Positions 1 to 9,156 of a stretch of 33,082 bases of DNA are shown here, piece by piece. The notes under the pieces were generated by a model, which saw nothing but the letters and a program-made list of their open reading frames with translations, was not told the origin of the DNA and searched no databases. This stretch comes from an uncultured Porphyromonas sp. Its GTDB lineage: Bacteria > Bacteroidota > Bacteroidia > Bacteroidales > Porphyromonadaceae. The stretch is taken from contig UQDF01000022.1 of assembly GCA_900539765.1 (NCBI GenBank), positions 1-33,082 on the forward strand, in the 5' to 3' direction. Each line of letters starts with the position of its first letter. Position 1 is the first letter of the stretch. The position numbers and the translations under genes are program-made.

Positions 1-2
1 TT

Positions 3-55
3 TTATCAAAAGCTCGACGAAACCAATTCAGTTGCATTTGATAGTTGAATCTACG
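3..55 (+). repeat. Left copy of a 53-bp terminal inverted repeat
   Basis: These 53 bases are the exact reverse complement of the last 53 bases of the window (33030-33082). Identity stops sharply at 55/56. No coding sequence is recognisable in it. It is probably the edge of a dispersed repeat such as an insertion sequence end, cut off by the window boundary; this is inference. Confidence 0.9.
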
Positions 56-92
56 ATGGGGTAGTGGGGGTAGAGCTTTGGGGGCTATTTTG

Positions 93-100
93 TATCTTTG
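93..100 (+). promoter_or_regulatory. Bacteroidetes -7 promoter motif for psd
   Basis: TATCTTTG fits the Bacteroidetes -7 consensus TAnnTTTG. It lies 42 bp before the psd ATG and would give a leader of about 35 nt. No clear -33 TTTG was found at the usual distance. Confidence 0.55.
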
Positions 101-142
101 CCTATCATAATTACTTCCGATTCCTATTCTACTTAATCCATA

Positions 143-817
143 ATGAAAAAGGTACGACTACATCGCGAAGGGGTGGGGCTCCTCATCTCATTCTTTCTCA
201 TACTGACGTTGGCTTGCTGGGCAACCTTTGTCTTTGTACCCTTTAAGGGGGTCTTTATCTTGACTCTGCTGGTGTCGCTTACGGTGATGGGGCTAGCGCT
301 AAACTTCTTTCGCTTCCCCAGGCGTAGCAATAGCGAGGCGGCCAATAGACGCCTCATCGTAGCGCCGGCCGATGGCAAGGTGGTGGTCATGGAGGAGGTC
401 GAGGAGCCTGAGCTACTAGGACGCCGATGCCTCAAGCTCTCGATCTTTATGTCGCTCTACAATGTACACGCTAACTGGGTCGCCTGCAATGGTACGATCA
501 CCCATGTGGAGCATCAGAGCGGTGCTTACTACAAGGCTTTTCTCCCTAAGAGTAGTGTACTCAATGAGCGGTCGGCGGTGATCATCCGTACGGATGGTGG
601 TCATGAGGTGCTAGAGCGTCAGATCGCTGGTGCTGTGGCACGTCGTATCGCTACCTACCCGAAGGTGGGCGACGAGGTGACGGTCGAGGACTTCCTCGGC
701 TTCATCAAGTTTGGCTCACGCATCGACCTTTACCTGCCACTCGGTACGGAGATAGCGATCCAAATAGGCGATGAAGTGGTGGGCGGTGAGACAACGCTAG
801 GCTATCTGCCCCAATAG
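143..817 (+). CDS. psd: Phosphatidylserine decarboxylase, short pyruvoyl type
   Basis: Converts phosphatidylserine to phosphatidylethanolamine, the last step of PE synthesis at the inner membrane. The protein is 224 aa, matching the short form common in Bacteroidetes. Two hydrophobic segments lie near residues 12-34 and 36-54. Expected catalytic residues are visible: Asp77 in APADG, His109 in NVHAN, and the FGS motif (residues 190-192), whose Ser192 should become the pyruvoyl group after self-cleavage into beta and alpha chains. The start follows a -7 promoter motif at 93-100. It is followed after 39 bp by pssA, which makes its substrate, so the two steps are probably one operon. Confidence 0.95.
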   Translation: MKKVRLHREGVGLLISFFLILTLACWATFVFVPFKGVFILTLLVSLTVMGLALNFFRFPRRSNSEAANRRLIVAPADGKVVVMEEVEEPELLGRRCLKLSIFMSLYNVHANWVACNGTITHVEHQSGAYYKAFLPKSSVLNERSAVIIRTDGGHEVLERQIAGAVARRIATYPKVGDEVTVEDFLGFIKFGSRIDLYLPLGTEIAIQIGDEVVGGETTLGYLPQ

Positions 818-856
818 GCACGCTTCTTGCTGTATGATGATCAAAACAACGTTGTG

Positions 857-1624
857 ATGAAGATCAGACAATTTATCCCGAATCTCCTGACGCTGTGCAA
901 TCTCCTCTCGGGTGCAGCAGCGGTCATCTCGATCCTATACTATAAGGAGTACCAGATGGGTGCCATCTGGATTGCCGTGGGTGCTCTCTTTGACCTGTTC
1001 GATGGTATGGTGGCACGTCTCCTGCATGCGACCTCTCCGATAGGGGCTGACCTAGACTCGCTCTCAGATGTGGTGACCTTTGGCTTAGCACCAGCACTAC
1101 TAGCTCTCTGCACGATGGTGGGGAGACTACTGGCGAGTGGCTACGCAGAGTCTACGGCTCTGATGATGTCGCTACCTTTTCTCCTGATCCTACCTTTTGC
1201 AGCCTACCGCTTGGCACTCTTTAATAATGATACGGGGTCGAGCAACTACTTTCGTGGGCTACCAGTACCCGCCTCTGCGCTCTTGTGGATCGGCATCTCG
1301 CTCTCCACTTGTTCCTGTGCGGTGGATACGCTTTCGCTAGTAACTAGCTACGGATTGCTAATTCTCTCTTGCATCCTGATGGTGAGCCGTATACCGATGC
1401 TCTCGCTGAAGCATCTAAGCGCACAGATGAAAGCGCCTCATGGTACGATCATCCTCATCGCATGGGGCGTGATCCTAGTTCCTGCGGGCTGTCTCTATAT
1501 GTGGCTAGGCTCTGTAGCAAGTACTCTGCGCCTAGTGATGATGCTCTACATCCTCGTCTCGCTGATCATCGGTCGGCAGATCAAGAGCAATTCGGACGCT
1601 ATCGATGCTACGACTCAACAATAA
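857..1624 (+). CDS. pssA: CDP-diacylglycerol--serine O-phosphatidyltransferase
   Basis: Makes phosphatidylserine from CDP-diacylglycerol and serine, the step before Psd. From the ATG at 857 the protein is 255 aa. It carries the full CDP-alcohol phosphotransferase signature DGx2ARx8Gx3Dx3D at residues 49-71 (D49, G50, A53, R54, G63, D67, D71), followed by FGLAPA. Several membrane helices fill the rest. The frame is open from a TTG at 827, but I prefer 857 because MKIRQFIPNLLTLCN is the usual family N-terminus and the ten extra residues are not hydrophobic. It sits between psd and a DUF4834-like gene in a tight + strand operon. Confidence 0.95.
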   Translation: MKIRQFIPNLLTLCNLLSGAAAVISILYYKEYQMGAIWIAVGALFDLFDGMVARLLHATSPIGADLDSLSDVVTFGLAPALLALCTMVGRLLASGYAESTALMMSLPFLLILPFAAYRLALFNNDTGSSNYFRGLPVPASALLWIGISLSTCSCAVDTLSLVTSYGLLILSCILMVSRIPMLSLKHLSAQMKAPHGTIILIAWGVILVPAGCLYMWLGSVASTLRLVMMLYILVSLIIGRQIKSNSDAIDATTQQ

Positions 1625-1644
1625 CCCCTTAATCTAACTCCGAT

Positions 1645-1926
1645 ATGGAATTCATACTTGGTCTGATCATCGTCTTAGTAGTTACGTACCTGCTTATTAG
1701 ATACTTTGCGCCTCGCATATTACAGTGGATGGTGAAGCGCTACATACAGCAAGCTGATCCACACACTAAGTCACGAAAAGCTCCTCGCAAGGGGTGGCAT
1801 TCAGCCACTTCACAGCAAAGCTCTGCCGACACACAGTCACAGCAGGGCAAGCTCGATATGAAGGATATAGCGAAGAAGAAGTTTGAGAAGGACCAAGGGG
1901 AGTACGTAGACTTTGAGGAGGAGTAA
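1645..1926 (+). CDS. DUF4834-like small membrane protein
   Basis: A 93-aa protein with one N-terminal membrane helix (about residues 3-24), a basic stretch (KRYIQ near 31-35), and a hydrophilic Ser/Gln/Lys-rich tail ending in acidic residues (YVDFEEE). This layout and its place after pssA match DUF4834, a small uncharacterised Bacteroidetes family; the family name is from memory of the pattern and not from a search. Function is unknown. It begins 20 bp after pssA and is the last gene of the + strand block. The stop codon is 3 bp from the first hairpin of the repeat island. Confidence 0.75.
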   Translation: MEFILGLIIVLVVTYLLIRYFAPRILQWMVKRYIQQADPHTKSRKAPRKGWHSATSQQSSADTQSQQGKLDMKDIAKKKFEKDQGEYVDFEEE

Positions 1927-1927
1927 G

Positions 1928-2230
1928 AGGAGACTGTTGACTTTTGCAACAGTCTCAAGAGGGCGCGCAAACAAAAAGAGACTGCCACGGTAAGGTGACA
2001 GTCTCGTCAATGGGTTGCTTTAGTAGCGGACTAAATGTCTTAGAAGGGAGACTGTTGCATAAAGGCGAATCGCTGTGTTGCTTTCGGGATTCGGCTTCGG
2101 TCACATACGGAGGTATGCTCCCTTCAGACCTCACCCTCAGCGCCTTGCGCTTCATCCTTTCTGCAAAGTCATAACAATCTTGCTTGCAAGATTGTGAGAC
2201 TGTTGACTTTTGCAACAGTCTTAGAAGGGG
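1928..2230. repeat. Hairpin-rich intergenic repeat island
   Basis: The roughly 300 bp between the convergent small membrane protein gene and dnaB hold nested repeats. A 26-bp sequence (GAGACTGTTG, loop ACTTTTG, CAACAGTCT) occurs identically at 1930-1955 and 2196-2221 in direct orientation; each copy folds as a 9-10 bp hairpin. A related hairpin with one mismatch lies at 1978-2005 and a half copy (GAGACTGTTGC) at 2048-2058. A 9-bp stem palindrome (CAATCTTGC/GCAAGATTG) lies at 2175-2194. GTCTTAGAAGGG occurs at 2037-2048 and again at 2218-2229, the latter running over the dnaB stop codon. No convincing gene is present. It may act as a two-way transcription end, but no U-tract follows the hairpins. 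Confidence 0.8.
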
Positions 2231-3813
2231 AAGTCTCTCTCCTCGTCGTCAGAGGTCATCGGGTTGAAGTCAGAGGCTTCTGCGCTAAACGACTGATCGA
2301 AGGGGTGGGGAGTACTGCCCATAGAAGAGCCACCAGGTGTCGATGTAGAAGCGGAGCGAGGTCTACCGCCATTGATCTGAGAGGTGTAGTGCATATTAGC
2401 CTCTTCGAGTGGGTAGAACTTAGCAAACTCGCCACGAAAGCCGATACGCACATCGCCGATCGGTCCGTTACGGTGCTTGGCAATGATGAAGTAACCGATA
2501 CCCTTTGTATCTCCATAGTCATCCTGCATAATGCCATAGACCTCGGGTCTGTGTAGGAAGCAAACCATATCGGCATCCTGCTCGATAGCTCCTGACTCAC
2601 GCAGGTCGGAGAGCTGTGGCACCTTACTATTCGTACCGCTATCGTTCTTGCGCAACTCGACAGCACGGTTGAGCTGTGAGAGGGCGATGATGGGGATGTC
2701 CAGCTCCTTGGCAAGCATCTTGAGCGAACGCGAGATGGTACTGACCTCTTGCTCACGGTTGCCAAAGTTCATACCACTAGCGTTCATAAGCTGGAGGTAG
2801 TCGATGATGATGATCTTGATGTCGTGCTCCCGCACGAGACGGCGCACCTTAGTACGTAGCTCGAAGACGGAGAGACTGGGCGTATCGTCAATGTAGAGGG
2901 GCGTATTCTCCAATACGCTGATACGCTCGTCAAGCTGCGTCCACTCAAAGTTCTCGAGCTGACCGCTTTTGAGCTTTTCGCCCGGGAGTTCACAGACGTT
3001 ACTGATAAGACGCTTGACCAGCTGTACGCTACTCATCTCAAGGTTAAAGAGGGCAACGGGTATCTTATTGTCCACCGCGATGTACTTTGCCATCGATAGG
3101 ACGAAGGCTGTCTTACCGATAGCGGGGCGCGCAGCGATGATGATGAGGTCTGACTTCTGCCATCCTGCGGTCATCGCATCGATGCCGTCAAAGCCTGAGG
3201 AGATACCACTGATACCCTCGGCACTATTGGCAGCAGCCTTGATGTCGTCGATAGCAATCTTGAGAACGGAGTCTATAGGCTGTACATCCTTGCGTAGATG
3301 CTTCTGCGAGAGTGCAAAGAGTGTTCCCTCGGCGGTTTCCATCTGATCCTCAATGTCGATGGTATCTTCGTACGCAGAGGTGAGTACCTCGGTAGAGAAC
3401 TTGATGAGATTGCGACTCAGTGCTTTTTGCGCCACAATCATAGCGTGGTACTCTAGGTTGCCCGCACTGATGACTCGGTTGCTTAGGTCGACGAGAAAGG
3501 GCATCCCTCCGACCTGATCCAGCTTGCCCTCACGCTGTAGTCTCTGACTGACCGTGTGCAGGTCTATGGGCTGCTCCTCCAGACTAAGGTCACGCATGAC
3601 CTCGAAGATGGTCTGGTGCGCATTGACGTAGAAGCTCTCAGGCTCTAGGATCGTGCTGATCTCGGAGAAGGCCTCCTTTTCCAATAGTATGGCGCCTAGT
3701 ACCGCCTCCTCAATGTCTGTGGCTTGAGGTGGTACACGTCCCTCGGTCGTGCGATCGAGCGAGGCTTGTGGCTTGCGGAGCTGCTTCTGTTGTGTCGTCT
3801 TTAAGGGTGGCAT
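2221..3813 (-). CDS. dnaB: Replicative DNA helicase DnaB
   Basis: Hexameric 5'-3' helicase that unwinds DNA at the replication fork. The 530-aa protein has the N-terminal DnaB domain (about residues 28-135) and a RecA-like ATPase domain: Walker A ARPAIGKT (K234) and Walker B IIIIDYLQ (D338). A Gly/Ser/Thr-rich tail of about 50 residues follows the ATPase core and ends in an acidic patch and FPF, reminiscent of the SSB C-terminal tip. The start MPPLKTT is the only ATG before the conserved N domain. It lies 104 bp after lepA on the same strand. The stop codon overlaps the last base of a 26-bp hairpin repeat. Confidence 0.96.
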   Translation of the reverse strand: MPPLKTTQQKQLRKPQASLDRTTEGRVPPQATDIEEAVLGAILLEKEAFSEISTILEPESFYVNAHQTIFEVMRDLSLEEQPIDLHTVSQRLQREGKLDQVGGMPFLVDLSNRVISAGNLEYHAMIVAQKALSRNLIKFSTEVLTSAYEDTIDIEDQMETAEGTLFALSQKHLRKDVQPIDSVLKIAIDDIKAAANSAEGISGISSGFDGIDAMTAGWQKSDLIIIAARPAIGKTAFVLSMAKYIAVDNKIPVALFNLEMSSVQLVKRLISNVCELPGEKLKSGQLENFEWTQLDERISVLENTPLYIDDTPSLSVFELRTKVRRLVREHDIKIIIIDYLQLMNASGMNFGNREQEVSTISRSLKMLAKELDIPIIALSQLNRAVELRKNDSGTNSKVPQLSDLRESGAIEQDADMVCFLHRPEVYGIMQDDYGDTKGIGYFIIAKHRNGPIGDVRIGFRGEFAKFYPLEEANMHYTSQINGGRPRSASTSTPGGSSMGSTPHPFDQSFSAEASDFNPMTSDDEERDFPF

Positions 3814-3864
3814 AGGTTAGTGCGTTTGGCTAGGTGAATTGTTACGTACAGGGGACAAGTGGGT

Positions 3865-3887
3865 AGCCTAGACGAGGAGCCTAGGCT
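3865..3887 (-). terminator. Weak hairpin downstream of lepA
   Basis: AGCCTAG and CTAGGCT form a 7-bp stem with a 9-nt loop about 30 bp after the lepA stop. No U-tract follows on the - strand, so termination is doubtful and read-through into dnaB is possible. The rest of the gap between dnaB and lepA shows nothing I can name. Confidence 0.25.
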
Positions 3888-3917
3888 GTGGTGATGAAAG
3901 AAACTATAATAGAGGCT

Positions 3918-5705
3918 TTAGTCGAGCTTGAGGACAGCGAGGAAGGCTTTCTGCGGGATCTCTACATTGCCGATCTGCTTCATGCGCTTCTTACCCTCTT
4001 TTTGCTTCTCTAGTAGCTTACGCTTACGGCTGATATCTCCGCCGTAGCACTTGGCAGTCACATCTTTGCGCACCGCCTTGACGGTCTCACGGGCAATGAT
4101 CTTAGCACCGATGGCAGCCTGGATAGCTATGTCAAACTGCTGGCGCGGGATGAGCTCTTTGAGCTTTTCGCACATACGACGACCGAAGGGGACACTATTG
4201 TCAAAGTGCGTCAGTGTCGAAAGCGCATCGACGGGCTCTCCATTGAGGAGGATATCTAGCTTGACCAACTTAGAGGGACGGAAGTCACTCAGATGATAGT
4301 CAAAGGAAGCGTAGCCACGTGAGATGCTCTTGAGCTTGTCATAGAAGTCGATGACGATCTCACCAAGAGGTAGATCGAAGTAGATCTCGACACGATTGCC
4401 ACTGATGTACTCCTGCTTGATGAGGATGCCACGCTTGTCGAGGCAGAGCGTCATAATAGGACCGATGTAGGCGGTGTCTGTGATGATCGTGGCTCGTATG
4501 TACGGCTCCTCGATGTGATCGATCTGCATCGGATCGGGCAGACCTGATGGGTTGTGCACCTCGGTCACGCCACCCTTCTTGTCGTAAACGAGGTAGGAGA
4601 CGTTGGGAACGGTCGTGATGACGTTCATATTGAACTCACGGTCGAGACGCTCCTGAATGATCTCCATATGGAGTAGCCCCAGGAACCCACAGCGGAAGCC
4701 GAAGCCTAGTGCTGCCGAGCTCTCAGGCGTGAAGGTGAGCGAAGCATCGTTGAGCTGTAGCTTCTCGAGTGAAGCGCGTAAGTCTTCAAAGTCTTCCGTG
4801 TCAATGGGGTAGACACCCGCGAAGACCATCGGCTTGACCTCCTCAAAGCCTGCGATAGCCTCTGAGGCAGGGCGCTGTATGTGTGTGATCGTATCACCTA
4901 CCTTGACCTCTTTGCTGGTCTTGATACCAGAGATGATGTAGCCCACGTCACCCGTGTTGACCCGATCTCTCGGCACCATATCGAGCTTGAGCACGCCCAC
5001 CTCATCGGCGTCGTACTCCATGCCCGTATTGATAAACTTGACTTTGTCGCCCTTGGCTATGGAGCCATTGACAATCTTATAGTAGGCAATGATCCCACGG
5101 AAGGGGTTGAAGACGGAGTCAAAGATGAGTGCTTGTAGCGGAGCTTCGGGATCACCCACAGGGGCTGGCACACGCTCTACGATGGCATCCAGGATCTCGT
5201 TGACACCTTGTCCCGTCTTACCACTGGCAAAGAGCACTTCGTCTGGATCTACTCCCAGCAAGCTGACGATCTGGTCCTGCACCTCTTCAGGAGAAGCGCC
5301 AGGCAAGTCGATTTTGTTGACTACTGGTATGATCGTCAGGTCGTGCTCGATCGCCATATAGAGGTTGCTGATGGTCTGCGCCTGTATGCCCTGCGAAGCG
5401 TCCACGATGAGCAGTGCTCCCTCACATGCAGCTATGGAGCGAGATACCTCATAGCTGAAGTCCACGTGTCCTGGTGTGTCAATCAGGTTGAGCGTGTACT
5501 CTACGTCATCTTTAGTATAGGTCATCTGTATGGCGTGGCTTTTGATGGTGATACCACGCTCACGCTCTAGATCCATACTATCGAGGACTTGATCCTGCAG
5601 ATCTTTCTTTTGGACGGTATCTGTGTACTCCAAGAGGCGATCAGCGAGGGTACTCTTGCCGTGATCAATGTGAGCTATGATACAAAAGTTACGTATGTGC
5701 TGCAT
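3918..5705 (-). CDS. lepA: Elongation factor 4 (back-translocating GTPase)
   Basis: Ribosome-associated GTPase that acts on stalled or mistranslocated ribosomes. The length of 595 aa is typical. GTPase motifs are intact: G1 AHIDHGKS (residues 11-18), G3 DTPGH (76-80, with catalytic His80), and G4 NKID (130-133). EF-G-like domains II, III and V follow, and the LepA-specific C-terminal domain ends in basic residues (RKRKLLEKQKEGKKRMKQ). The start MQHIRNFCIIAHID is the usual one for the family. It sits between yebC (111 bp upstream) and dnaB on the - strand. Confidence 0.97.
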   Translation of the reverse strand: MQHIRNFCIIAHIDHGKSTLADRLLEYTDTVQKKDLQDQVLDSMDLERERGITIKSHAIQMTYTKDDVEYTLNLIDTPGHVDFSYEVSRSIAACEGALLIVDASQGIQAQTISNLYMAIEHDLTIIPVVNKIDLPGASPEEVQDQIVSLLGVDPDEVLFASGKTGQGVNEILDAIVERVPAPVGDPEAPLQALIFDSVFNPFRGIIAYYKIVNGSIAKGDKVKFINTGMEYDADEVGVLKLDMVPRDRVNTGDVGYIISGIKTSKEVKVGDTITHIQRPASEAIAGFEEVKPMVFAGVYPIDTEDFEDLRASLEKLQLNDASLTFTPESSAALGFGFRCGFLGLLHMEIIQERLDREFNMNVITTVPNVSYLVYDKKGGVTEVHNPSGLPDPMQIDHIEEPYIRATIITDTAYIGPIMTLCLDKRGILIKQEYISGNRVEIYFDLPLGEIVIDFYDKLKSISRGYASFDYHLSDFRPSKLVKLDILLNGEPVDALSTLTHFDNSVPFGRRMCEKLKELIPRQQFDIAIQAAIGAKIIARETVKAVRKDVTAKCYGGDISRKRKLLEKQKEGKKRMKQIGNVEIPQKAFLAVLKLD

Positions 5706-5816
5706 GTGCTAAAGGGATTCGTGCGCTAAGTGGAAAGGCAACAGTGCTACAGTCTGTCTGCTGTAAGAAAGGAAATAAAGGGCGATGCGAAGCTGCGGAG
5801 AGGGTAGAGGAGCCGA

Positions 5817-6542
5817 TTACTCCTCCTCGTCCTCCATATTGGTGAAGACGTTCTGCACATCTTCGTCCTCTTCGAGTCTCTCGATGAGCTTGTTGAGTTC
5901 TTCGCGCTCCTCAGCTGTGACAGGACGTGTATCCTTGGGTACGCGGATGAACTCGACCGAGCTAATCTCAAATCCTAGCTCCTCGAGTTTGGCTTGGAGA
6001 GCGCCGTTTTGAGAGAACTCTCCCTCGATGACCCACTCCTCTTCTTCTTGCTCTAGATCCTCTACACCATAGTCTATCAAGTCTAGGATCAGCTCCTCTT
6101 GGTCTATCTCCTCCTTGGGCTGGACGTGGAAGACGCATCGGTGATCAAAGAGAAACTCCAAGCTACCAGTCGTACCGAGGTTGCCACCAAACTTATTGAA
6201 GTAGCTACGCACGTTGGCGACCGTGCGGGTCGTATTGTCTGTTGCCGTCTCTACAAAGATGGCGATGCCATGCGGACCGTAGCCCTCATAGTTCATCTCC
6301 TTGTAGTCGGTGTTGCTGTCCTTGTCGGTAGCCTTTTTGATAGCACGCTCCACGTTCTCCTTAGGCATGTTCTCCTTCTTTGCCGTCTGGATCAGGACGC
6401 GTAGTCGTGGGTTGGTATCAGGATCGGGACCGCCAGCCTTAACGGCAATGGTAATCTCCTTGCCTAGCTTAGTGAATACACGAGCCATATTGCCCCAACG
6501 CTTTAGTTTGCGTGCTTTACGATATTCAAATGCTCTTCCCAT
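5817..6542 (-). CDS. yebC: YebC/PmpR (TACO1) family protein
   Basis: A 241-aa YebC family member. The family binds DNA as a transcription regulator in some species and helps translation of polyproline-containing proteins in others; the role here cannot be settled from sequence. The N-terminus MGRAFEYRKARKLKRWG and the segments KENMPKENVERAIKKA and YEGYGPHGIAIFVE are hallmark family blocks. The C-terminal 20 residues are strongly acidic (EEDEDVQN...MEDEEE). It follows pheT by 62 bp and precedes lepA, a grouping of translation genes. Confidence 0.93.
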   Translation of the reverse strand: MGRAFEYRKARKLKRWGNMARVFTKLGKEITIAVKAGGPDPDTNPRLRVLIQTAKKENMPKENVERAIKKATDKDSNTDYKEMNYEGYGPHGIAIFVETATDNTTRTVANVRSYFNKFGGNLGTTGSLEFLFDHRCVFHVQPKEEIDQEELILDLIDYGVEDLEQEEEEWVIEGEFSQNGALQAKLEELGFEISSVEFIRVPKDTRPVTAEEREELNKLIERLEEDEDVQNVFTNMEDEEE

Positions 6543-6604
6543 GATTGGATTGGATACTTAACTATGTTAGTTGATTTATATGTCAGGTGATAGGATTGGA
6601 TAGA

Positions 6605-9094
6605 CTAGCGTAGTGTGGCGTGGTACTCCTGCTCGATGGCTTGCCAGATGCGCTTCATAGCGGCATCGATCTGTGCGTCTCGTAGGGTGCCCTTGTCGTC
6701 ACGTAGGTAGAAGCTCAAGGCGTAGCTCTTCTTGCCCTTAGGTAGTTCCTTACCTGTGTAAACGTCAAAGAGCTCGATACGCTGAAGTAGCTTGCGCTCA
6801 GCCTTGCGAGCGGTGCTAGCTAATGCCTCGTAAGTGATGTTGTTATCAATGAGCAGCGCTAAGTCACGCTTCACCGTTGGGAACTTGCTTAGCTCCGTGC
6901 TGACCACCTTGTGCTGTAGTAGATGTGCCATCAATGTGTCGCTGTATAGCTCAGCATAGTAGACAGGCTGCTTGATGTCGCACTTGGTGAGCCAGTAGTT
7001 GCTCACGACACCTACGTAGGCAAGACTCTTGCCCTCTCGATCGGTGTAGCAGACTACGTCGCTCCATAGGTCGTGGCACTCGGCTGGTGTAGTCACCGAG
7101 TAGTCCTCTGTCGTAAAGCCCATATGCGCTAGGAGCTTCTCGACCACCCCTCGTAGCATATAGGGAGAGGTAGCTTCGCCTGCGGTTGTCCAGCTGTTTG
7201 GCATGAGCGTCCCCGAGAGCCACAAGCCTAGTCTGTGAGCTTGGGTGTACTGGTCTAGGGGAGTAGCCGCCTGATCGTTTTGCTTGTAGCGGTAGACGTT
7301 GCCCCACTCATAGAGTGCGCAGTAGGGTTGCTTGCGGTGCACATTGTCAGAGATCGTCTCTAGACCGCCCACAAGGAGGGTGGGGCGTAGCACGTTGAGC
7401 TCTTGGCTCAGCGGATTCTCTATCGGTACGAGTTGCTTAGGGTCAAAAGCCTTTTGCCCCTCAAAGTACTGCCGAGAGGTGAGCGAATTGTTCAATATCT
7501 CTCGATAGCCAAAACCTGTGAGTAGCTCCGAAAGCTTTAGCTGAGCGTGATAGATATGGTCTTGGTCGCTCTGCTTAGAGAGACTCGCATGCACATAGCC
7601 CGATAGCGGGACAGCGTTGTAGCCGTAGATACGTAGTACCTCCTCGACGACATCCACTGGTCGTGTTACATCGTAGCGATAGCGAGGCACAGAGATGGCA
7701 AAAGCATCACCCTCCACAGCCTCAGGAGACATCTCTAGAGCCTCTAAGATGAGTTGTAGCTGGTCAGCCGTCAGATCGCGCCCGATAGTCCGAGAGACAT
7801 AGTCGGTAGAGATCGTCAACTCTACGGGATCCAGGTGCATACGATAGTGATCCACCATCTCTCCTGCTAGCGTTCCCCCGCAGATCTCTAGAATAAGGGA
7901 GACAGCACGCTGTAGCGCCCAGTCGGTCGCCTCGGGATCTAGTCCACGCTCGAAGCGGAAGGAGGAGTCGGTACTCAGCCCGTGGCTTCTAGCAGCTCGA
8001 CGTGTGATCGTCGGGTTGAAGTTCGCCGCCTCTATAAATATGTCTGTCGTCTCCATCGTCACGCCCGAGTCGAGTCCACCCATCACACCACCTATGCAGA
8101 GCGGTGTGAGCTGACTGTCGCAGATCATATTCTCCATACCTGTGAGCTTATGCTCTACGCCATCTAGCGTAGTAAAGGGAGTGCCTGCAGGAAGATGAGC
8201 TATGCGTAGCTGACCGCCAGCGATCTTCTGAGCATCAAAAGCGTGTAGCGGCTGGCCGATCTCGTGTAAGACGAAGTTGGTCACATCTACCACCGCATTG
8301 ATCGGACGCAGCCCGATGCTTTGGAGTCGCTCCTTGAGCCAGTCAGGACTCTCGACACACTTAAGACCACGTATGGTCACTCCCTGATAGCGGGGGCAGT
8401 CCTCAGCGGATACCTCCATCTCAACCTGTATGGCAGGAGCCTTCGCATCGACTGCCTGAGGCTTTGCTAGGGCAGGGCGCTCAGCACGGATGATCTTGCC
8501 CTCACGATAGGAATAGTAAGCCGCTAGGTCGCGAGCTACGCCATAGTGCGAGGTCGCATCGACACGGTTAGGCGTTATGTCTATCTCTATGACGGTATCA
8601 CTGGCTAGATCAAAGTAGTCAGCCGCAGGTGTCCCAGGCTTCACCGTCTCATCGTCTAGCACCCAGATGCCAGAGCTGTCGGCTCCCATACCAATCTCGA
8701 CTTGCGAGCAAATCATACCCATACTAGGCTCCCCACGTAGCTTGGACTTCTTAATCTTAAAAGCTTCGCCATCGGGTCCGTATAGGGTGGTCCCGACAGT
8801 AGCGACAACGACCGTTTGACCAGCAGTCACGTTAGGCGCTCCACAAACAATCTGCACAGGCTCCTCCTCGCCGAGATCGACCGTACAGATGTGCAGGTGG
8901 TCGGAGTTAGGGTGAGGGATGCAAGTGAGGGTGCGCCCTATGACGACACCACGCAGACCGCCTCGTACCGACTCGGTCTCCTCGATGCCAGCCACCTCGA
9001 GACCGATGGCCGTGAGCGTCTCCGCTACTTCAGTTGCATTGTAATCCTCTAGACGAGGTAGGTATTGCTGTAACCAGTTGAAAGATATATTCAT
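6605..9094 (-). CDS. pheT: Phenylalanine--tRNA ligase beta subunit
   Basis: Beta chain of the alpha2-beta2 enzyme that charges tRNA-Phe. The 829-aa length is normal for the bacterial long form. Domains in order: N-terminal segment MNISFNWLQQYLP, tRNA-binding OB fold (about 40-155), B3/B4 editing domain (about 210-400), B5 DNA-binding-like domain (about 405-480), catalytic-like core, and the ferredoxin-like anticodon-binding domain at the end (about 735-829, with FPTVKRDLALLID). The pheS partner is not in the window. It lies between mscS and yebC with short gaps of 62 bp on each side. Confidence 0.97.
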   Translation of the reverse strand: MNISFNWLQQYLPRLEDYNATEVAETLTAIGLEVAGIEETESVRGGLRGVVIGRTLTCIPHPNSDHLHICTVDLGEEEPVQIVCGAPNVTAGQTVVVATVGTTLYGPDGEAFKIKKSKLRGEPSMGMICSQVEIGMGADSSGIWVLDDETVKPGTPAADYFDLASDTVIEIDITPNRVDATSHYGVARDLAAYYSYREGKIIRAERPALAKPQAVDAKAPAIQVEMEVSAEDCPRYQGVTIRGLKCVESPDWLKERLQSIGLRPINAVVDVTNFVLHEIGQPLHAFDAQKIAGGQLRIAHLPAGTPFTTLDGVEHKLTGMENMICDSQLTPLCIGGVMGGLDSGVTMETTDIFIEAANFNPTITRRAARSHGLSTDSSFRFERGLDPEATDWALQRAVSLILEICGGTLAGEMVDHYRMHLDPVELTISTDYVSRTIGRDLTADQLQLILEALEMSPEAVEGDAFAISVPRYRYDVTRPVDVVEEVLRIYGYNAVPLSGYVHASLSKQSDQDHIYHAQLKLSELLTGFGYREILNNSLTSRQYFEGQKAFDPKQLVPIENPLSQELNVLRPTLLVGGLETISDNVHRKQPYCALYEWGNVYRYKQNDQAATPLDQYTQAHRLGLWLSGTLMPNSWTTAGEATSPYMLRGVVEKLLAHMGFTTEDYSVTTPAECHDLWSDVVCYTDREGKSLAYVGVVSNYWLTKCDIKQPVYYAELYSDTLMAHLLQHKVVSTELSKFPTVKRDLALLIDNNITYEALASTARKAERKLLQRIELFDVYTGKELPKGKKSYALSFYLRDDKGTLRDAQIDAAMKRIWQAIEQEYHATLR

Positions 9095-9156
9095 ACGAAT
9101 CAGACATAGGCTCTCTAGGAGCCGATGAATAGAGTTATAAAGCGAGACAGAAGAGA

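Noticed and set aside
1944..2174. Small + strand gene of 76 codons in the repeat island
   Set aside because: It runs through hairpins and repeat copies, has no promoter or family resemblance, and the opposite strand is equally open.
9109..9125. Small GGCTC/GAGCC hairpin between mscS and pheT as a terminator
   Set aside because: Five-bp stem with no U-tract on the - strand; too weak to call.
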